From assembly GCF_001425785.1 (NCBI RefSeq), contig NZ_LMDI01000018.1:37910-101909 (forward strand): 64,000 bases of DNA. The letters run 5' to 3'. The stretch comes from Rhizobacter sp. Root1221. GTDB lineage: Bacteria > Pseudomonadota > Gammaproteobacteria > Burkholderiales > Burkholderiaceae_C. A program made the position numbers and the translations under genes. Below, in pieces: positions 19,301 through 27,530 of this stretch; the stretch's first letter is position 1, and every line of letters begins with the position of its first letter. The notes under the pieces are model-generated. The model was not told the origin of the DNA. It saw nothing but the letters and a program-made list of their open reading frames with translations, and did no database searches.

Positions 19301-20106
19301 GCCGATTGGTAGATGGCCCGCGCCTTCACCGTCGCGATCACGTCGCTGCGCGGGATCGACACCGTGGCGTACCACCGGGTGCCTCGTACCGGTGCCGCCG
19401 CCTCGATGTGGTCACCGTTGACGGCCTGTGCGCCCGGAGGTGCGCCATGGGTGTCGCCCATGACGCTGCTGGCAATGACCGCGCTCGCCCCGTCGACGAT
19501 GCGGGCGATGGCGCTGGCCGGCAGGGTGCCCGGGGCGGGTGCGAGTTGCAGCGTGGCGAGGTCGACCGACAGGGTCACGAACCCCACGACGTCACCGGAG
19601 GTGGCGTGCAGCGGCTGGAGCGCGAATGCGATCCAGCGGTGGCTGAACGGGCCGCGCATCGATTCACCGACGATGAAGTGCTCGGACTGAAGCAGCGCCT
19701 CGGGCACGGCACTCCGGGTCGCCAACGGCCCCGACCCGCTGGCCGGCGCGATGGCACTGCAGATGCGGCGGCCGTCGCGGGTCACCGTGGCCAGGTTGGT
19801 GTACTCGGGGAACAAGCCGTTGAACTGGCCGAACAACGGGTGGCAACGGTCGCGGTCGAGTGCCACGATGGCCGGCTCATGCGAGAGGAACTGCAGCCGC
19901 TCCCGTGCGCGCCCGATCAACCGTTCGGCATCGGCGGCGATGGCGTGTGCGGCGCGTTGGGTGGACGCCTCGGCGCCGCGTGTGTGCAGGCGGGCTTCGT
20001 CGTAGGCGGTGTAGCCGATCAACGCCACAAGCGGCAGCGCCGTGGCACCGACCAGCAGGTGCAATCGGGCACGGAGGGACAGCGCCGCCGGAACAGTCGA
20101 AACCAT
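16291..20106 (-). CDS. Hybrid sensor histidine kinase (Cache-like, 3 PAS, GAF, HisKA, HATPase, REC)
   Basis: This 1271-aa membrane kinase has TM1 at about 13-33, a periplasmic Cache/dCache-like sensor at about 35-260, TM2 at about 268-287, then three PAS modules at about 345-455, 460-570 and 580-700. A coiled segment leads to a GAF-like domain (about 735-870), HisKA with the phosphorylatable His at about 900 (FLANMSHEIRTPMNAIIG), HATPase_c (DQGIGL, GSGLGL) and a receiver with its acceptor Asp in LVLMDMQMPVMDG. The K/T switch region reads IVAMTANAF. There is no Hpt domain or partner response regulator next to it, so it is an orphan phosphorelay kinase. The signal is unknown. It converges with the TetR gene. 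Confidence 0.92.
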   Translation of the reverse strand: MVSTVPAALSLRARLHLLVGATALPLVALIGYTAYDEARLHTRGAEASTQRAAHAIAADAERLIGRARERLQFLSHEPAIVALDRDRCHPLFGQFNGLFPEYTNLATVTRDGRRICSAIAPASGSGPLATRSAVPEALLQSEHFIVGESMRGPFSHRWIAFALQPLHATSGDVVGFVTLSVDLATLQLAPAPGTLPASAIARIVDGASAVIASSVMGDTHGAPPGAQAVNGDHIEAAAPVRGTRWYATVSIPRSDVIATVKARAIYQSALAAAAIACAALLSYLIARRTARPIETIAAAARDAATALIDPKITEGDPRLRNAPREVQALAADFRAMLAARFDTEQALADSEWQLRLVTQALPGPVSRVNRDGTRLFTNLAHTRWFGDSPDTDPLSDLAAPYLARVHAGEQVTWECEMRLPEGSRHAQVTLVPTRDDIGKVTGHIRVVVDVTAYKRAEAALKASQERYHRTLENMLEGCQIIGFDWRYIYINRAGIEHARKPLDELIGRTMMDAYPGIELSEAFGAIETCMRNRVPHQMESPFAYPDGETAWFELRIQPVPDGVFILSVDITQRQQAEAALRDSESRLHRLMDMTPLPICHVNDAGDFTYRNRRFGQFFGYTEQDVPTLAAWWPRVLPDRIERKESVMRWRRAVEEARRTGEDIAPQEGRIRCRNGEFKLIQVTGITLPDGVLTAFIDQTERKRSEQSLAAYRDQLEALVQARTAELEAANAQLRHNDQRLLAMYQLSQSATALGESALLQLAVDTAVTVTHSGAGCLQLMEEAETGLTCSPDTHGLLHRLAEGCVHVQLSGTALRDPAARVGPRCMAVPVKLQGEVQMIMCLATEFGHYTDTDLQTLQLMADDVWGIVVRRRAELALAQARDAAEAASRAKSNFLANMSHEIRTPMNAIIGLTHLLQDDVTGQRPRARLNRVRAAADHLLGIINDVLDLSKIEAGRLTIEHEPLSLRRMVAHTIDMLGERASARGLVLRDDFDPGLPDVVLGDPLRLEQVLVNFVGNAIKFSERGAVTVRMHCLAPPGPNSVRLRMAVEDQGIGLTPEQQGRLFQAFGQADDSTSRRYGGSGLGLVIAQRLARLMGGEVGVTSQHGLGSTFWLDVTLPRSVGGPVPATVAEGNSVQAERLLVERHRGAKVLIVDDDPVNQEVTGALLRRLGMDVSVAHNGEEAVEAVQRDHHALVLMDMQMPVMDGLQATRAIRRLPGRPTLPIVAMTANAFSEDRDECLAAGMDDHVSKPVELPKFYACLLRWLPAVTVS

Positions 20107-20158
20107 GGGCCATTCGGCCGCGCAGGCCCCGCGGCGTCAACTGGCAGGATTGACAGGG

Positions 20159-21127
20159 TCAGGCGGGTGCTGCGAGCCAGTGCACGCTGAACAGGTGCTC
20201 GGGATCGACCCACACCGGGCCGGGCAGGAACCCGGCACGGCAGGCCAGTTGCCGAAAGCCGTCCACCGTGTACTTGTGCGAGTTCTCGGTGTGCAGGCTT
20301 TCACCTTCGGCGAATTCGAAGAGCCGGCCGCCAACGCTGACGGTTTGCGCGCGCCGGCTGACGAGGTGCATCTCGACCCGCTGGTGCATGGGCTCGTAGA
20401 ACGCGTAGTGGTCGAAGGCCTCGACGTCGAAGCCGGCGCCCAGCTCGCGGTTGGCACGCACCAGCAGGTTGCGGTTGAAGGCGGCGGTCACGCCCGCGCT
20501 GTCGTTGTAGGCGAGGTGCAGCCGGGCCGGGTCCTTGACGAGATCGACCCCGATCAGCAGGCCGCCACCCTGCAGCGCCTGGAAGGCCTGCCGCAGGAAC
20601 CGCACCGCGTCGACGGGCCCCAGGTTGCCGATCGACGAGCCCGGAAAAAAGCCGACGCGCCGCGGATGGGGTGGCAGCGTGAGCGGGCGGGTGAAGTCGG
20701 CGGCCAGTGGCAGCACCTGGAGGTGCGGGTAGTCGCGGTGCAGCAGTGCGGCCGATTCGTGCAGGTGGTCGGCCGAGATGTCGACCGGGATGAACCGGCC
20801 AGGGTGCTCCCAGGCGTCGAGCAGCAGCCGCACTTTCGTGACCGAACCTGCGCCGAACTCGACGAGGTCGGCGCCACGGCCGAACAGCGCGGTCATCTCG
20901 CGGCCGTGGCGCGCGAGCAGGCCGAACTCGGTGCGGGTGGGGTAGTACTCGGGCAGGTCGCAGATGCGGTCGAACAGGCGCGAGCCGGCGGTGTCGTAGA
21001 AGTACTTCGGTGAAATGGACCGCGGGTGCGCCGACAGTGCGGCCATCATCTCGCGTTCGAACTCGGTGGTTTCAGGGGGCACTCCGAGGTGTCGTTCGGA
21101 GGCGGGCAGGGGCAGCGTGGCACGCAT
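20159..21127 (-). CDS. egtD: L-histidine N-alpha-methyltransferase
   Basis: This 322-aa SAM-dependent enzyme trimethylates histidine to hercynine, the first step of ergothioneine synthesis. Characteristic EgtD segments are ISPKYFYDTAGSRLFDRICD, LPEYYPTRTEFGLL, LVEFGAGSVTKVRLLLDAW (SAM site) and the C-terminal region EGESLHTENSHKYT. It follows egtB by 20 bp on the same strand, so the two are probably one transcript. The start at 21127 (MRATLPLPASERHLG) is the first methionine before the conserved region. The protein is cytoplasmic. Confidence 0.95.
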   Translation of the reverse strand: MRATLPLPASERHLGVPPETTEFEREMMAALSAHPRSISPKYFYDTAGSRLFDRICDLPEYYPTRTEFGLLARHGREMTALFGRGADLVEFGAGSVTKVRLLLDAWEHPGRFIPVDISADHLHESAALLHRDYPHLQVLPLAADFTRPLTLPPHPRRVGFFPGSSIGNLGPVDAVRFLRQAFQALQGGGLLIGVDLVKDPARLHLAYNDSAGVTAAFNRNLLVRANRELGAGFDVEAFDHYAFYEPMHQRVEMHLVSRRAQTVSVGGRLFEFAEGESLHTENSHKYTVDGFRQLACRAGFLPGPVWVDPEHLFSVHWLAAPA

Positions 21128-21147
21128 TGGCAGCCTTTCGCAGGAAG

Positions 21148-22359
21148 TCACAGGTTGCGCGCCAGCCGCAGTCCGGAGAACTGCCAGCGCGCCGAAGGCG
21201 GGAAGAAGTTGCGGTACGTGGGGCGCACGTGCCCCGGCGGCGTGGCCGCACTGCCGCCGCGCAGCACGACCTGGCCCATCATGAACTTGCCGTTGTATTC
21301 GGCGGCCGCGCCCGCGAACGGCTGGAAGCCGGGGTAGGGGTCGTACGCGGAGCGGGTCCATTCCCACACGTCGCCGGTGGCGGCGGGGGCCGCGGCTTCC
21401 CATTCGAACTCCGTGGGCAGGCGGGCGCCGGCCCACGCCGCGTAGGCCGCGGCCTCGTACAGGCTCACGTGGCTCACCGGTTCGGCGAGGTCGAGCGGGC
21501 GCAGGCCATGCAGTGTGAACGAGGTGGGTTCGGACGTGCCGGCCGCGCGCCAGTACAGCGGCGCGTCCCAGCCGTGGGTGCTGACCGCGGCCCAGCCATC
21601 GCTCAACCACCATTGCGGATCCCGGTAGCCGCCGTCGCGGATGAACGCGAGGAACTCGCCGCAGCTGACGGGCCGGTCGGCCAGCTGGTACGGGTGCAGC
21701 AGCACGCGGTGGGCAGGCCCCTCGTTGTCGAACGCGAAACCGCCGCCGGCGTGGCCGATCACGGCCTCGCGCGCCGGGTGGTCCACCCAGCCGAGCGGGG
21801 TGGGCGCCCGTGCGGCGGGCGCGTGGGCCGGAGGGCGGTACGCGGGGTCCAGCGGGTTCTGCGACAGCAGGTGCAAGACGTCGGTCAACAGCAGCTCCTG
21901 GTGCTGCTGCTCGTGGTGCAGGCCCAGCGTGAGCGCGGGTTCGGCCTTGGCGAACGTGGCGTCGTCGGCGCTGTCGAGGAAACGGCGCACCGCACCATCC
22001 ACCGCCGCGCGGTACCGGCGCACCTCCTGGCCCGAAGGCCGTGTCAGCAGCCCGCGGGCCGGGCGCGGGTGGCGCGGCCCGAGGGCCTCGTAATACGAGT
22101 TGAAGAGGAACGCGTAGCGCGCATCGGCCGGCCGGTAGCCGGGCACGCACGGCTGCAGCACCATCGTCTCGAAGAACCAGGTGGTGTGCGCGAGGTGCCA
22201 CTTCACCGGGCTGGCATCGGGCATCGACTGCACGCACTGGTCCTCGTCGGACAGCGGTGCGGCGAGCGTGCACGAGTGGGCGCGCACGGCATCGAAGGCC
22301 TCGGCGAGGGCGTGGCGCGGCGTGGCGCGGGGCACCACGGCGGTGGCTGGAAACGGCAA
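21148..22359 (-). CDS. egtB: Ergothioneine biosynthesis sulfoxide synthase
   Basis: This 403-aa non-heme iron enzyme joins hercynine to a cysteine-type thiol with O2. The N-terminal DinB-like domain carries WHLAHTTWFFE (residues 54-64) and the iron-binding HX3HXE motif as HEQQHQE (residues 149-155). The C-terminal formylglycine-enzyme-like domain contains LPTEFEWEAAA and ends NFFPPSARWQFSGLRLAR. Neighbours egtA, egtC and egtE are absent here. The sulfur donor (cysteine or gamma-glutamylcysteine) and the lyase step must therefore be served by genes elsewhere, or the donor is free cysteine (inference). It is the first gene of the egtB-egtD unit. Confidence 0.94.
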   Translation of the reverse strand: MPFPATAVVPRATPRHALAEAFDAVRAHSCTLAAPLSDEDQCVQSMPDASPVKWHLAHTTWFFETMVLQPCVPGYRPADARYAFLFNSYYEALGPRHPRPARGLLTRPSGQEVRRYRAAVDGAVRRFLDSADDATFAKAEPALTLGLHHEQQHQELLLTDVLHLLSQNPLDPAYRPPAHAPAARAPTPLGWVDHPAREAVIGHAGGGFAFDNEGPAHRVLLHPYQLADRPVSCGEFLAFIRDGGYRDPQWWLSDGWAAVSTHGWDAPLYWRAAGTSEPTSFTLHGLRPLDLAEPVSHVSLYEAAAYAAWAGARLPTEFEWEAAAPAATGDVWEWTRSAYDPYPGFQPFAGAAAEYNGKFMMGQVVLRGGSAATPPGHVRPTYRNFFPPSARWQFSGLRLARNL

Positions 22360-22515
22360 GGTCGTCGCCCCTTCTGATCCGAAGGACCCGCAGGTCCGAT
22401 CGGGATCACCTTAGCAGCGGTGCTGCCTCACCGCAATCGGACGGGGCCCCGAAACCGGACATTGGACGGGGCCGGATGCAGGGCCCGCGGCGACGTGCTA
22501 TCGCGCCAAGTGTTG

Positions 22516-23748
22516 TCAGTAGAGCACGCGGCAGCGGATGGTGTCGGGCACGGCGCACAGCGCGCCGAGTGCGGCGTCACTCGTGGCACGGTCGACGTCG
22601 ATCACCACGTAGCCCACGTCGTCGTTCGTGCGCAGGTACTGCGCCGCGATGTTGATGCCCGCGTTGGACAACCCTTCGTTGACCTGCGCGAGCACGCCCG
22701 GCACGTTGCGGTGGATGTGCAGCAGCCGGCTGCGTCCCGCGTGTTCCGGCAGCGCCACCTCGGGGAAGTTCACGGCCGACGTGGTGGAGCCGTTGTTGCT
22801 GTAGCGGATCAGCTTGGCTGCCACCTCGCGCCCGATGTTGGCTTGCGCCTCGGCGGTGGAGCCGCCGATGTGCGGCGTGAGGATCACGTTGTCGAACTGC
22901 GTGAGCGGCGACGTGAACACCGCGTCGTTGCCGGTGGGTTCCACCGGGAACACGTCGATCGCGGCGCCGAGCAGGTGTTTCGATTCGAGCGCGTCGGTCA
23001 GCGCGGCGATGTCGACGACCGTGCCACGCGACGCGTTGATCAGGTGGCTGCCCTTTTTCATGCGGGCGATCTGGGCCGCGCCGATCATGTCCTGCGTCTG
23101 CAGGGTCTCGGGCACGTGCAGGCTCACCACGTCGGCCACTTCGAGCAGCGCGTCGAGCGAGGCCGCCTGGCGTGCGTTGCCGAGCGGCAGCTTGGCGTCG
23201 ATGTCGTGGAACACCACCGTCATGCCGAGGTGTTCGGCCAGCACGCCGATCTGCGTGCCGATGTGCCCGTAACCCACGATGCCCAGCGTCTTGCCGCGCA
23301 CCTCGTACGAGTTCGCGGCGCTCTTGACCCAGCCGCCCCGGTGCAGGATGGCGTTTTTCTCGGGGATGCCGCGCATCAGCAGGATCAGTTCGGCCAGCAC
23401 CAGCTCGGCCACGCTGCGGGTGTTCGAGAACGGCGCGTTGAACACCGGAATGCCGCGGGACATGGCGGCGGTCAGGTCGACCTGGTTCGTGCCGATGCAG
23501 AAGCACCCCACGGCCGCGAGCTTCGGCGCATCGGCGAGCACCTGGGGTGTGAGGAACGTGCGCGAGCGGATGCCGAGGAAGTGGGCGTCGGCGAGGGCCG
23601 ACTTCAACTCGTCGCCCACGAGCGCGCGCGGCGACGTGACGATGTTCGTGTAGCCATCGGCCTGCAGGGCGTCCACCGCGGACGGGTGGATGCCTTCGAG
23701 CAGCACGAACTTGAGTTTCTCTTTCGGGACGGACAGGCGCGGGGTCAT
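22516..23748 (-). CDS. serA: D-3-phosphoglycerate dehydrogenase
   Basis: This 410-aa NAD-dependent enzyme oxidises 3-phosphoglycerate, the entry step of serine synthesis. The Rossmann motif is GIVGYGHIGTQIGVLAEHLG (about residues 155-174). The catalytic Arg lies in INASRGTVVD and the catalytic His in LTPHIGGSTAEAQ. A C-terminal ACT domain (about 335-410, HRNVPGVLAQVNEGLSNAGI) suggests feedback inhibition by serine, as in the E. coli enzyme of the same length. It stands alone, 50 bp upstream of the flavin oxidoreductase gene, with no other ser genes nearby. Confidence 0.95.
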   Translation of the reverse strand: MTPRLSVPKEKLKFVLLEGIHPSAVDALQADGYTNIVTSPRALVGDELKSALADAHFLGIRSRTFLTPQVLADAPKLAAVGCFCIGTNQVDLTAAMSRGIPVFNAPFSNTRSVAELVLAELILLMRGIPEKNAILHRGGWVKSAANSYEVRGKTLGIVGYGHIGTQIGVLAEHLGMTVVFHDIDAKLPLGNARQAASLDALLEVADVVSLHVPETLQTQDMIGAAQIARMKKGSHLINASRGTVVDIAALTDALESKHLLGAAIDVFPVEPTGNDAVFTSPLTQFDNVILTPHIGGSTAEAQANIGREVAAKLIRYSNNGSTTSAVNFPEVALPEHAGRSRLLHIHRNVPGVLAQVNEGLSNAGINIAAQYLRTNDDVGYVVIDVDRATSDAALGALCAVPDTIRCRVLY

Positions 23749-23798
23749 CGGGGCGGGCTCCAGGAAGGGATTCCGAGATTACCCCGGGAACCAAGACC

Positions 23799-24791
23799 CT
23801 ACAGCAGCGCCGCCGCCAGCAACTCGTAGCCGCGCAACCGCGCCACCGGATCGGGCAGGTTCGACACCACCATCACCTCGGAAGCTTCGCAGGCTCGCAC
23901 GCGCGCGGTGATCTGGGCGGCCACGGACGCCGGGTCGCCCACGACGGCCAGTTGCCGGAAGGTGGCGATCACGCGGCGGTCCTGCTCGGTGTAGGGGTAG
24001 GCGAGCGCTTCCTCCGGCGTGGGCAGCGGGCTGAACTGACCCTGGCGGATGCGCAGCCACGCCAGGTCCATGCTCGAGGCGAGGTATTCGGCCTCGTCCG
24101 CCGTGGGCGCACACACCATCGACACCCCGAGGATCGCGTGCGGTTCGGTGAACTGGCGTGACGGCACGAACGCACGGCGGTAGGCCTCGAACGCCGGGGC
24201 CGCCGGGGTGGGGCTGAAGTGGCTCGCGAACGAATAACCCATGCCCAGCTCGCCGGCCATCTGCGCGCTGGCGCCGCTCGAGCCCAGCATCCAGATGGGC
24301 GGCAACGGGGCGTCGTCGGGCATGGCCTTGAGGGCCTGCATCGGGTGATTCGACGGCAGCAGGCGTTCGCCCGACCACGTCAGCAGTTCGGTCAGCAGTG
24401 CCGGGAACTGTTCGCCGTCGAAGGCGCGCAGCGCCCGGGTGGCCTGCACGTCCGAGCCCGGCGCGCGGCCGAGCCCGAGGTCGATGCGGCCCGGGTGCAG
24501 GGCAGACAGCGTGCGAAAGGCTTCGGCCACCCGCAGCGGGGCGTGGTTGGGCAGCATGACCCCGCCGGAGCCCAGGCGCAGCGTGGTGGTGTGGGCGGCC
24601 ACGTGGGCGATCAGCACCTCGGGGGCGGCGCTGGCGACGGCGGGCATGCCATGGTGTTCGGCAAACCACAGCCGGACGTAACCCAGGCGTTCGGCGAGGC
24701 GGGCAAGGTCGACCGAACGGCGCACCGATTCGGCGGCGCTGCCGCCGCTCCCGACGGGCACGAGGTCGAGGACGGACAACGGAATCTTCAT
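23799..24791 (-). CDS. LLM-class flavin-dependent oxidoreductase
   Basis: This 330-aa protein belongs to the bacterial luciferase-like monooxygenase superfamily and probably uses FMNH2 and O2. The N-terminus IPLSVLDLVPVGSGGSAAES and the segments LWFAEHHGMPAVAS, RIDLGLGRAPGSD and GSSGASAQMAGELGMGYSFA are typical of the MsnO8/YhbW subgroup. The start at 24791 fits the conserved beginning (MKIPLSVLD); a 9-residue extension is ignored. The substrate is unknown. It may be co-transcribed with serA downstream, but a separate promoter is equally likely. Confidence 0.88.
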   Translation of the reverse strand: MKIPLSVLDLVPVGSGGSAAESVRRSVDLARLAERLGYVRLWFAEHHGMPAVASAAPEVLIAHVAAHTTTLRLGSGGVMLPNHAPLRVAEAFRTLSALHPGRIDLGLGRAPGSDVQATRALRAFDGEQFPALLTELLTWSGERLLPSNHPMQALKAMPDDAPLPPIWMLGSSGASAQMAGELGMGYSFASHFSPTPAAPAFEAYRRAFVPSRQFTEPHAILGVSMVCAPTADEAEYLASSMDLAWLRIRQGQFSPLPTPEEALAYPYTEQDRRVIATFRQLAVVGDPASVAAQITARVRACEASEVMVVSNLPDPVARLRGYELLAAALL

Positions 24792-24834
24792 CGCGGCATC
24801 GTAGTGACGTGGCGCCACTCGTGCCGGTGAAGGG

Positions 24835-25071
24835 TCAAGCGGCGGCGTTGAGGAAGCGGCCGAGCTTGGGGGTGACGGCGAAGGTCATCACGGAACCGGG
24901 GTAGACGGTCAGCGTGTAGGCCCCGCCGTTGTCGAGCGTGTAGGGCCCGAGGCCGGGAACGCTGGTGTTCAGTTCGACGTTCTTGTAGGGCGCCGCACCG
25001 TGGGCCACCGCATCGCGCACGAAGGCGGCGAGGGCAGGAGACAGGGCAGAGCCGATGGGCGAAACGAACAT
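24835..25071 (-). CDS. Small hypothetical protein
   Basis: This 78-aa protein of unrecognised family begins MFVSPIGSALSPALAAFVRD and ends FAVTPKLGRFLNAAA, with a Gly/Tyr-rich centre (GPYTLDNGGAYTLTVYPG). No signal peptide, transmembrane helix or catalytic motif is visible. The start at 25071 is preferred over an in-frame ATG at 25134, because a TATAGT -10-like box on this strand (25108-25113) would place the transcript start between them. It lies between the luciferase-like gene and azoR, all on one strand, with enough space for separate promoters. Confidence 0.55.
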   Translation of the reverse strand: MFVSPIGSALSPALAAFVRDAVAHGAAPYKNVELNTSVPGLGPYTLDNGGAYTLTVYPGSVMTFAVTPKLGRFLNAAA

Positions 25072-25107
25072 GCCGGGGACAACGAACACAACAACGCGAC
25101 GGCGGGC

Positions 25108-25113
25108 ACTATA
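25108..25113 (-). promoter_or_regulatory. -10-like box for the small gene ending at 24835
   Basis: On the minus strand the sequence reads GGGCTATAGTGCCC, with TATAGT matching a sigma-70 -10 box about 36 bp upstream of the ATG at 25071. No good -35 box is visible at the right distance, so this is a weak prediction that mainly serves to choose the start codon. Confidence 0.35.
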
Positions 25114-25154
25114 GCCCACCGTCGCCGGTGCCATTGCCGCACGCGGCGGGGAAC

Positions 25155-25757
25155 TCAGGACGCCAATGCGCCGGCGATCTGTTCGGCGGCCGAGGCGAAC
25201 GCCTTCTTCTCGGCGTCGGGGCCCATCGAGAGGCCTTCGGCGTAGACGAACTGCACGTCGGTCATGCCGAGGAAGCCGAGGGTCGTCTTCAGGTACGGCA
25301 CCTGCGTGTCGGCTGGCGCGTCGCGGTGGATGCCACCGCGGGTGGTCACCACATAGACCTTCTTGCCAGTCAGCAGGCCGACCGGGCCCTTTTCCGTGTA
25401 CGTGAACGTCACCTTGGCGCGGCTGACCGCGTCGATCCAGTTCTTCAGCGACGACGGCACGCCGAAGTTGTACATCGGCACCGCGAGCACCAGGACGTCG
25501 GCGGCCTGGAGTTCGGCGATCAGCGCATCGTCCTGGGCCACGCGGGCGGCCTGCTGGGGGCTGCGTTGGTCGGCCGGCGTGAACAGGGCCTGCAGCGTGG
25601 CTTCGTCCAGCGCAGGGTGCGGCTGGCCGGCCACGTCACGCACCGTCAGCGCGGCTTCCGGGCGGCTGGCGCGCAAGCCGCTCACCAGGTCGTTGGCCAG
25701 GCGGGTGGAGTGGGAGGCGTCGGCACGGGCGCTGGAATTGATCTGCAGGATGTTCAT
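25155..25757 (-). CDS. azoR: FMN-dependent NADH-azoreductase
   Basis: This 200-aa flavodoxin-fold quinone/azo reductase uses NADH and FMN to reduce azo bonds and quinones by two electrons. Motifs are the FMN phosphate loop [16 protein letters not shown] (about residues 6-21), [19 protein letters not shown] (about 97-115) and TTRGGIH near residue 145. The ATG at 25757 is supported by GAAAGG upstream and by the conserved [11 protein letters not shown] start. It is divergent from a LysR-type gene. The shared 116-bp region holds palindromes suited to LysR binding, so induction by quinones or electrophiles is likely. Confidence 0.94.
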   Translation of the reverse strand: MNILQINSSARADASHSTRLANDLVSGLRASRPEAALTVRDVAGQPHPALDEATLQALFTPADQRSPQQAARVAQDDALIAELQAADVLVLAVPMYNFGVPSSLKNWIDAVSRAKVTFTYTEKGPVGLLTGKKVYVVTTRGGIHRDAPADTQVPYLKTTLGFLGMTDVQFVYAEGLSMGPDAEKKAFASAAEQIAGALAS

Positions 25758-25813
25758 CACGGACCTTTCGGGGAGGAAGTTCGATGGCTTCACTGTAGTA
25801 ATCCCGAAAACAA

Positions 25814-25857
25814 TCCGGAAGACTCCGGAATGGATAACATTGTTCCACCAGTGGAAC
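25814..25857. promoter_or_regulatory. Candidate LysR-type binding region between azoR and lysR genes
   Basis: Two elements stand out in this divergent promoter region. One is a direct/inverted pair TCCGGA-N4-TCCGGA at 25814-25829. The other is a perfect palindrome GTTCCAC-CA-GTGGAAC at 25842-25857, 16 bp before the LysR ATG. Either could be the activator's recognition or autoregulatory site. Confidence 0.5.
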
Positions 25858-25873
25858 CGACGGAGCCCGCACC

Positions 25874-26854
25874 ATGACCTCGATCGAACCCAACGACCTG
25901 CTGCTTTTTGCCCGGGTGGTGGAAGACGGCAGCTTCAGCCGTGCCGGCGAGCGGCTCGGGCTGCCCAAGTCCACCGTGTCACGCCGGGTGGCGGGGCTCG
26001 AGGCGCAGCTGGGCGAGCGCCTGATGCTGCGCACCACCCGCAAGCTCACCCTCACCGATTTCGGCCACAGCGTGCTGGAACACGCCCGCCAGGTGGTGTC
26101 CGAGGTGGAGGCCGCCGCCGAACTGGCCCAGCACCGCCAGGCCGAACCGAGCGGGCGGCTGCGCCTGTCGATCCCCGGCGATTTCGCCAACGTCGTGCTC
26201 GGCCAGCTGATGATGGACTTCACCGCGAAGTACCCGGGCATCTCGTTGCAGGTCGACGTGTCGCCACGCCGCGTGGACCTGATCGGCGAGAACTTCGACC
26301 TCGCGATCCGCATGGGCGTGCTCGACGACGACGCCAACCTCGCGGCACGCCGCCTCGCGGTGTTCTCGGCGGGGCTCTACGCTTCGCCCGCCTACCTCCA
26401 GCAGCGAGGCACCCCCCGGGAGCCGGCCGACCTGATGCAGCATGACGCGCTGCAACTCACCACGCAGCAGCGCCAGACGTCGCCGTGGCTGCTGACCCGC
26501 CAGCACGAGGTGTGGCAGGACACCCCGCCCAGCCGGGCCGCCGCGAACTCGCCGGAACTGCTGATGCGCCTCGCGCGGTCGGGCGCCGGCATCACCGCGG
26601 TGGCCGATCACTTCGCCGAGCCGTACGTGCTGTCCGGCGAGCTGGAGCCGGTGCTGGTGGACTGGTACCTGCCACCCACCGAGGCGTGGGCCGTGTTCCC
26701 CGGCCGGCGGCTGATGCCGGCCCGAACGCGGGTGTTCCTCGATGCGCTGGAGGCCGAGTTTTCGGTGTCCCGTTGCGAGGCCGAGCGCGACAAGATGGCG
26801 CAGACCCGACGCGTGCGCATCGCGGCCGCGCGCGCGGAAAAGCAGGTCGCCTGA
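25874..26854 (+). CDS. LysR-family transcriptional regulator
   Basis: This 326-aa regulator has an N-terminal winged HTH ([20 protein letters not shown], about residues 20-39) and a type-2 periplasmic-binding fold effector domain. It belongs to the DsdA/CrgA-like group frequently found beside quinone reductases and azoreductases. It is divergent from azoR, which suggests it controls that gene in response to an electrophilic or quinone-type signal. The C-terminus has a basic tail ([16 protein letters not shown]). The start at ATG 25874 gives [19 protein letters not shown], the usual beginning. Confidence 0.9.
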   Translation: MTSIEPNDLLLFARVVEDGSFSRAGERLGLPKSTVSRRVAGLEAQLGERLMLRTTRKLTLTDFGHSVLEHARQVVSEVEAAAELAQHRQAEPSGRLRLSIPGDFANVVLGQLMMDFTAKYPGISLQVDVSPRRVDLIGENFDLAIRMGVLDDDANLAARRLAVFSAGLYASPAYLQQRGTPREPADLMQHDALQLTTQQRQTSPWLLTRQHEVWQDTPPSRAAANSPELLMRLARSGAGITAVADHFAEPYVLSGELEPVLVDWYLPPTEAWAVFPGRRLMPARTRVFLDALEAEFSVSRCEAERDKMAQTRRVRIAAARAEKQVA

Positions 26855-26945
26855 GCCGGGGAATTCTCTCCTACAGCGGCACGGGAACCGGTGCATCGGC
26901 CTACGCTTCGCGGCATCGCCATGGACGCCGAACGGGAGACCTGCC

Positions 26946-27443
26946 ATGAATGCCGTCGAACTGCTGATCTCGCAACACCGCAACCTCGAGTCCAAGCTCG
27001 GGGACCTGATGACCGCCGTCGATGCCGGCGCCAGTGCGCGCACCAAGGCCGTGCTCGCCGAAGTGGGCGACGACCTCACCGTGCACATCAGTTCCGAGGA
27101 ACTGGTGTTCTACCCCGCCGTGAAGGCCCACCGCACCGAGGACATCCTGATGGAGTCGCTCGAGGAACACCTGTCGCTCAAGCGACTGCTGGCCGACCTG
27201 CTGGCGCTGGACCCGGGCGAGGACACCTTCAAGCCGAAAGCCAAGGTGCTGCAGGAGCAAACCGAACACCACCACGAGGAAGAGGAGGAAAACCTGTTCC
27301 CGAAGGTGCAGAAGCTGCTCGACCCGAAGGAGCTGGACAAGCTGGGCGGCGAGATGCAGTTGCTGCAACAGCGCCTGCGCGAGGACGGTGACCCGCGCGC
27401 CGGGGTGGCGGCCGAAACCGGCGAGGCCACGCCGCTCCTCTGA
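26946..27443 (+). CDS. Hemerythrin HHE-domain protein
   Basis: This 165-aa all-helical protein has the hemerythrin-like His/Glu pattern for a di-iron site: SQHRNLESKL (about 9-18), VHISSEELVFYP (about 47-58), EEHLSLKRLL (about 73-82) and EQTEHHHEEEEENLFP (about 103-118). Such proteins bind O2, NO or iron and are often linked to stress or redox sensing. A TACGCT -10-like box lies about 45 bp upstream. It stands alone between the LysR gene and a small membrane-protein gene on the same strand; no clear partner is visible. Confidence 0.85.
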   Translation: MNAVELLISQHRNLESKLGDLMTAVDAGASARTKAVLAEVGDDLTVHISSEELVFYPAVKAHRTEDILMESLEEHLSLKRLLADLLALDPGEDTFKPKAKVLQEQTEHHHEEEEENLFPKVQKLLDPKELDKLGGEMQLLQQRLREDGDPRAGVAAETGEATPLL

Positions 27444-27530
27444 CGGCCGTACTTCTGACGCGCCCGCGTCCTACAACCCTCCTGGCGTCGCGGGACTACG
27501 CTCGGGGCATCCCTTCCCAAGGAGCGTCCC

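Noticed and set aside
18889..20190. Long open frames antisense to the sensor kinase and to many other genes
   Set aside because: They are by-products of high GC content: Arg/Gly/Ala/His-rich translations with no domains, lying opposite genes with clear homology.
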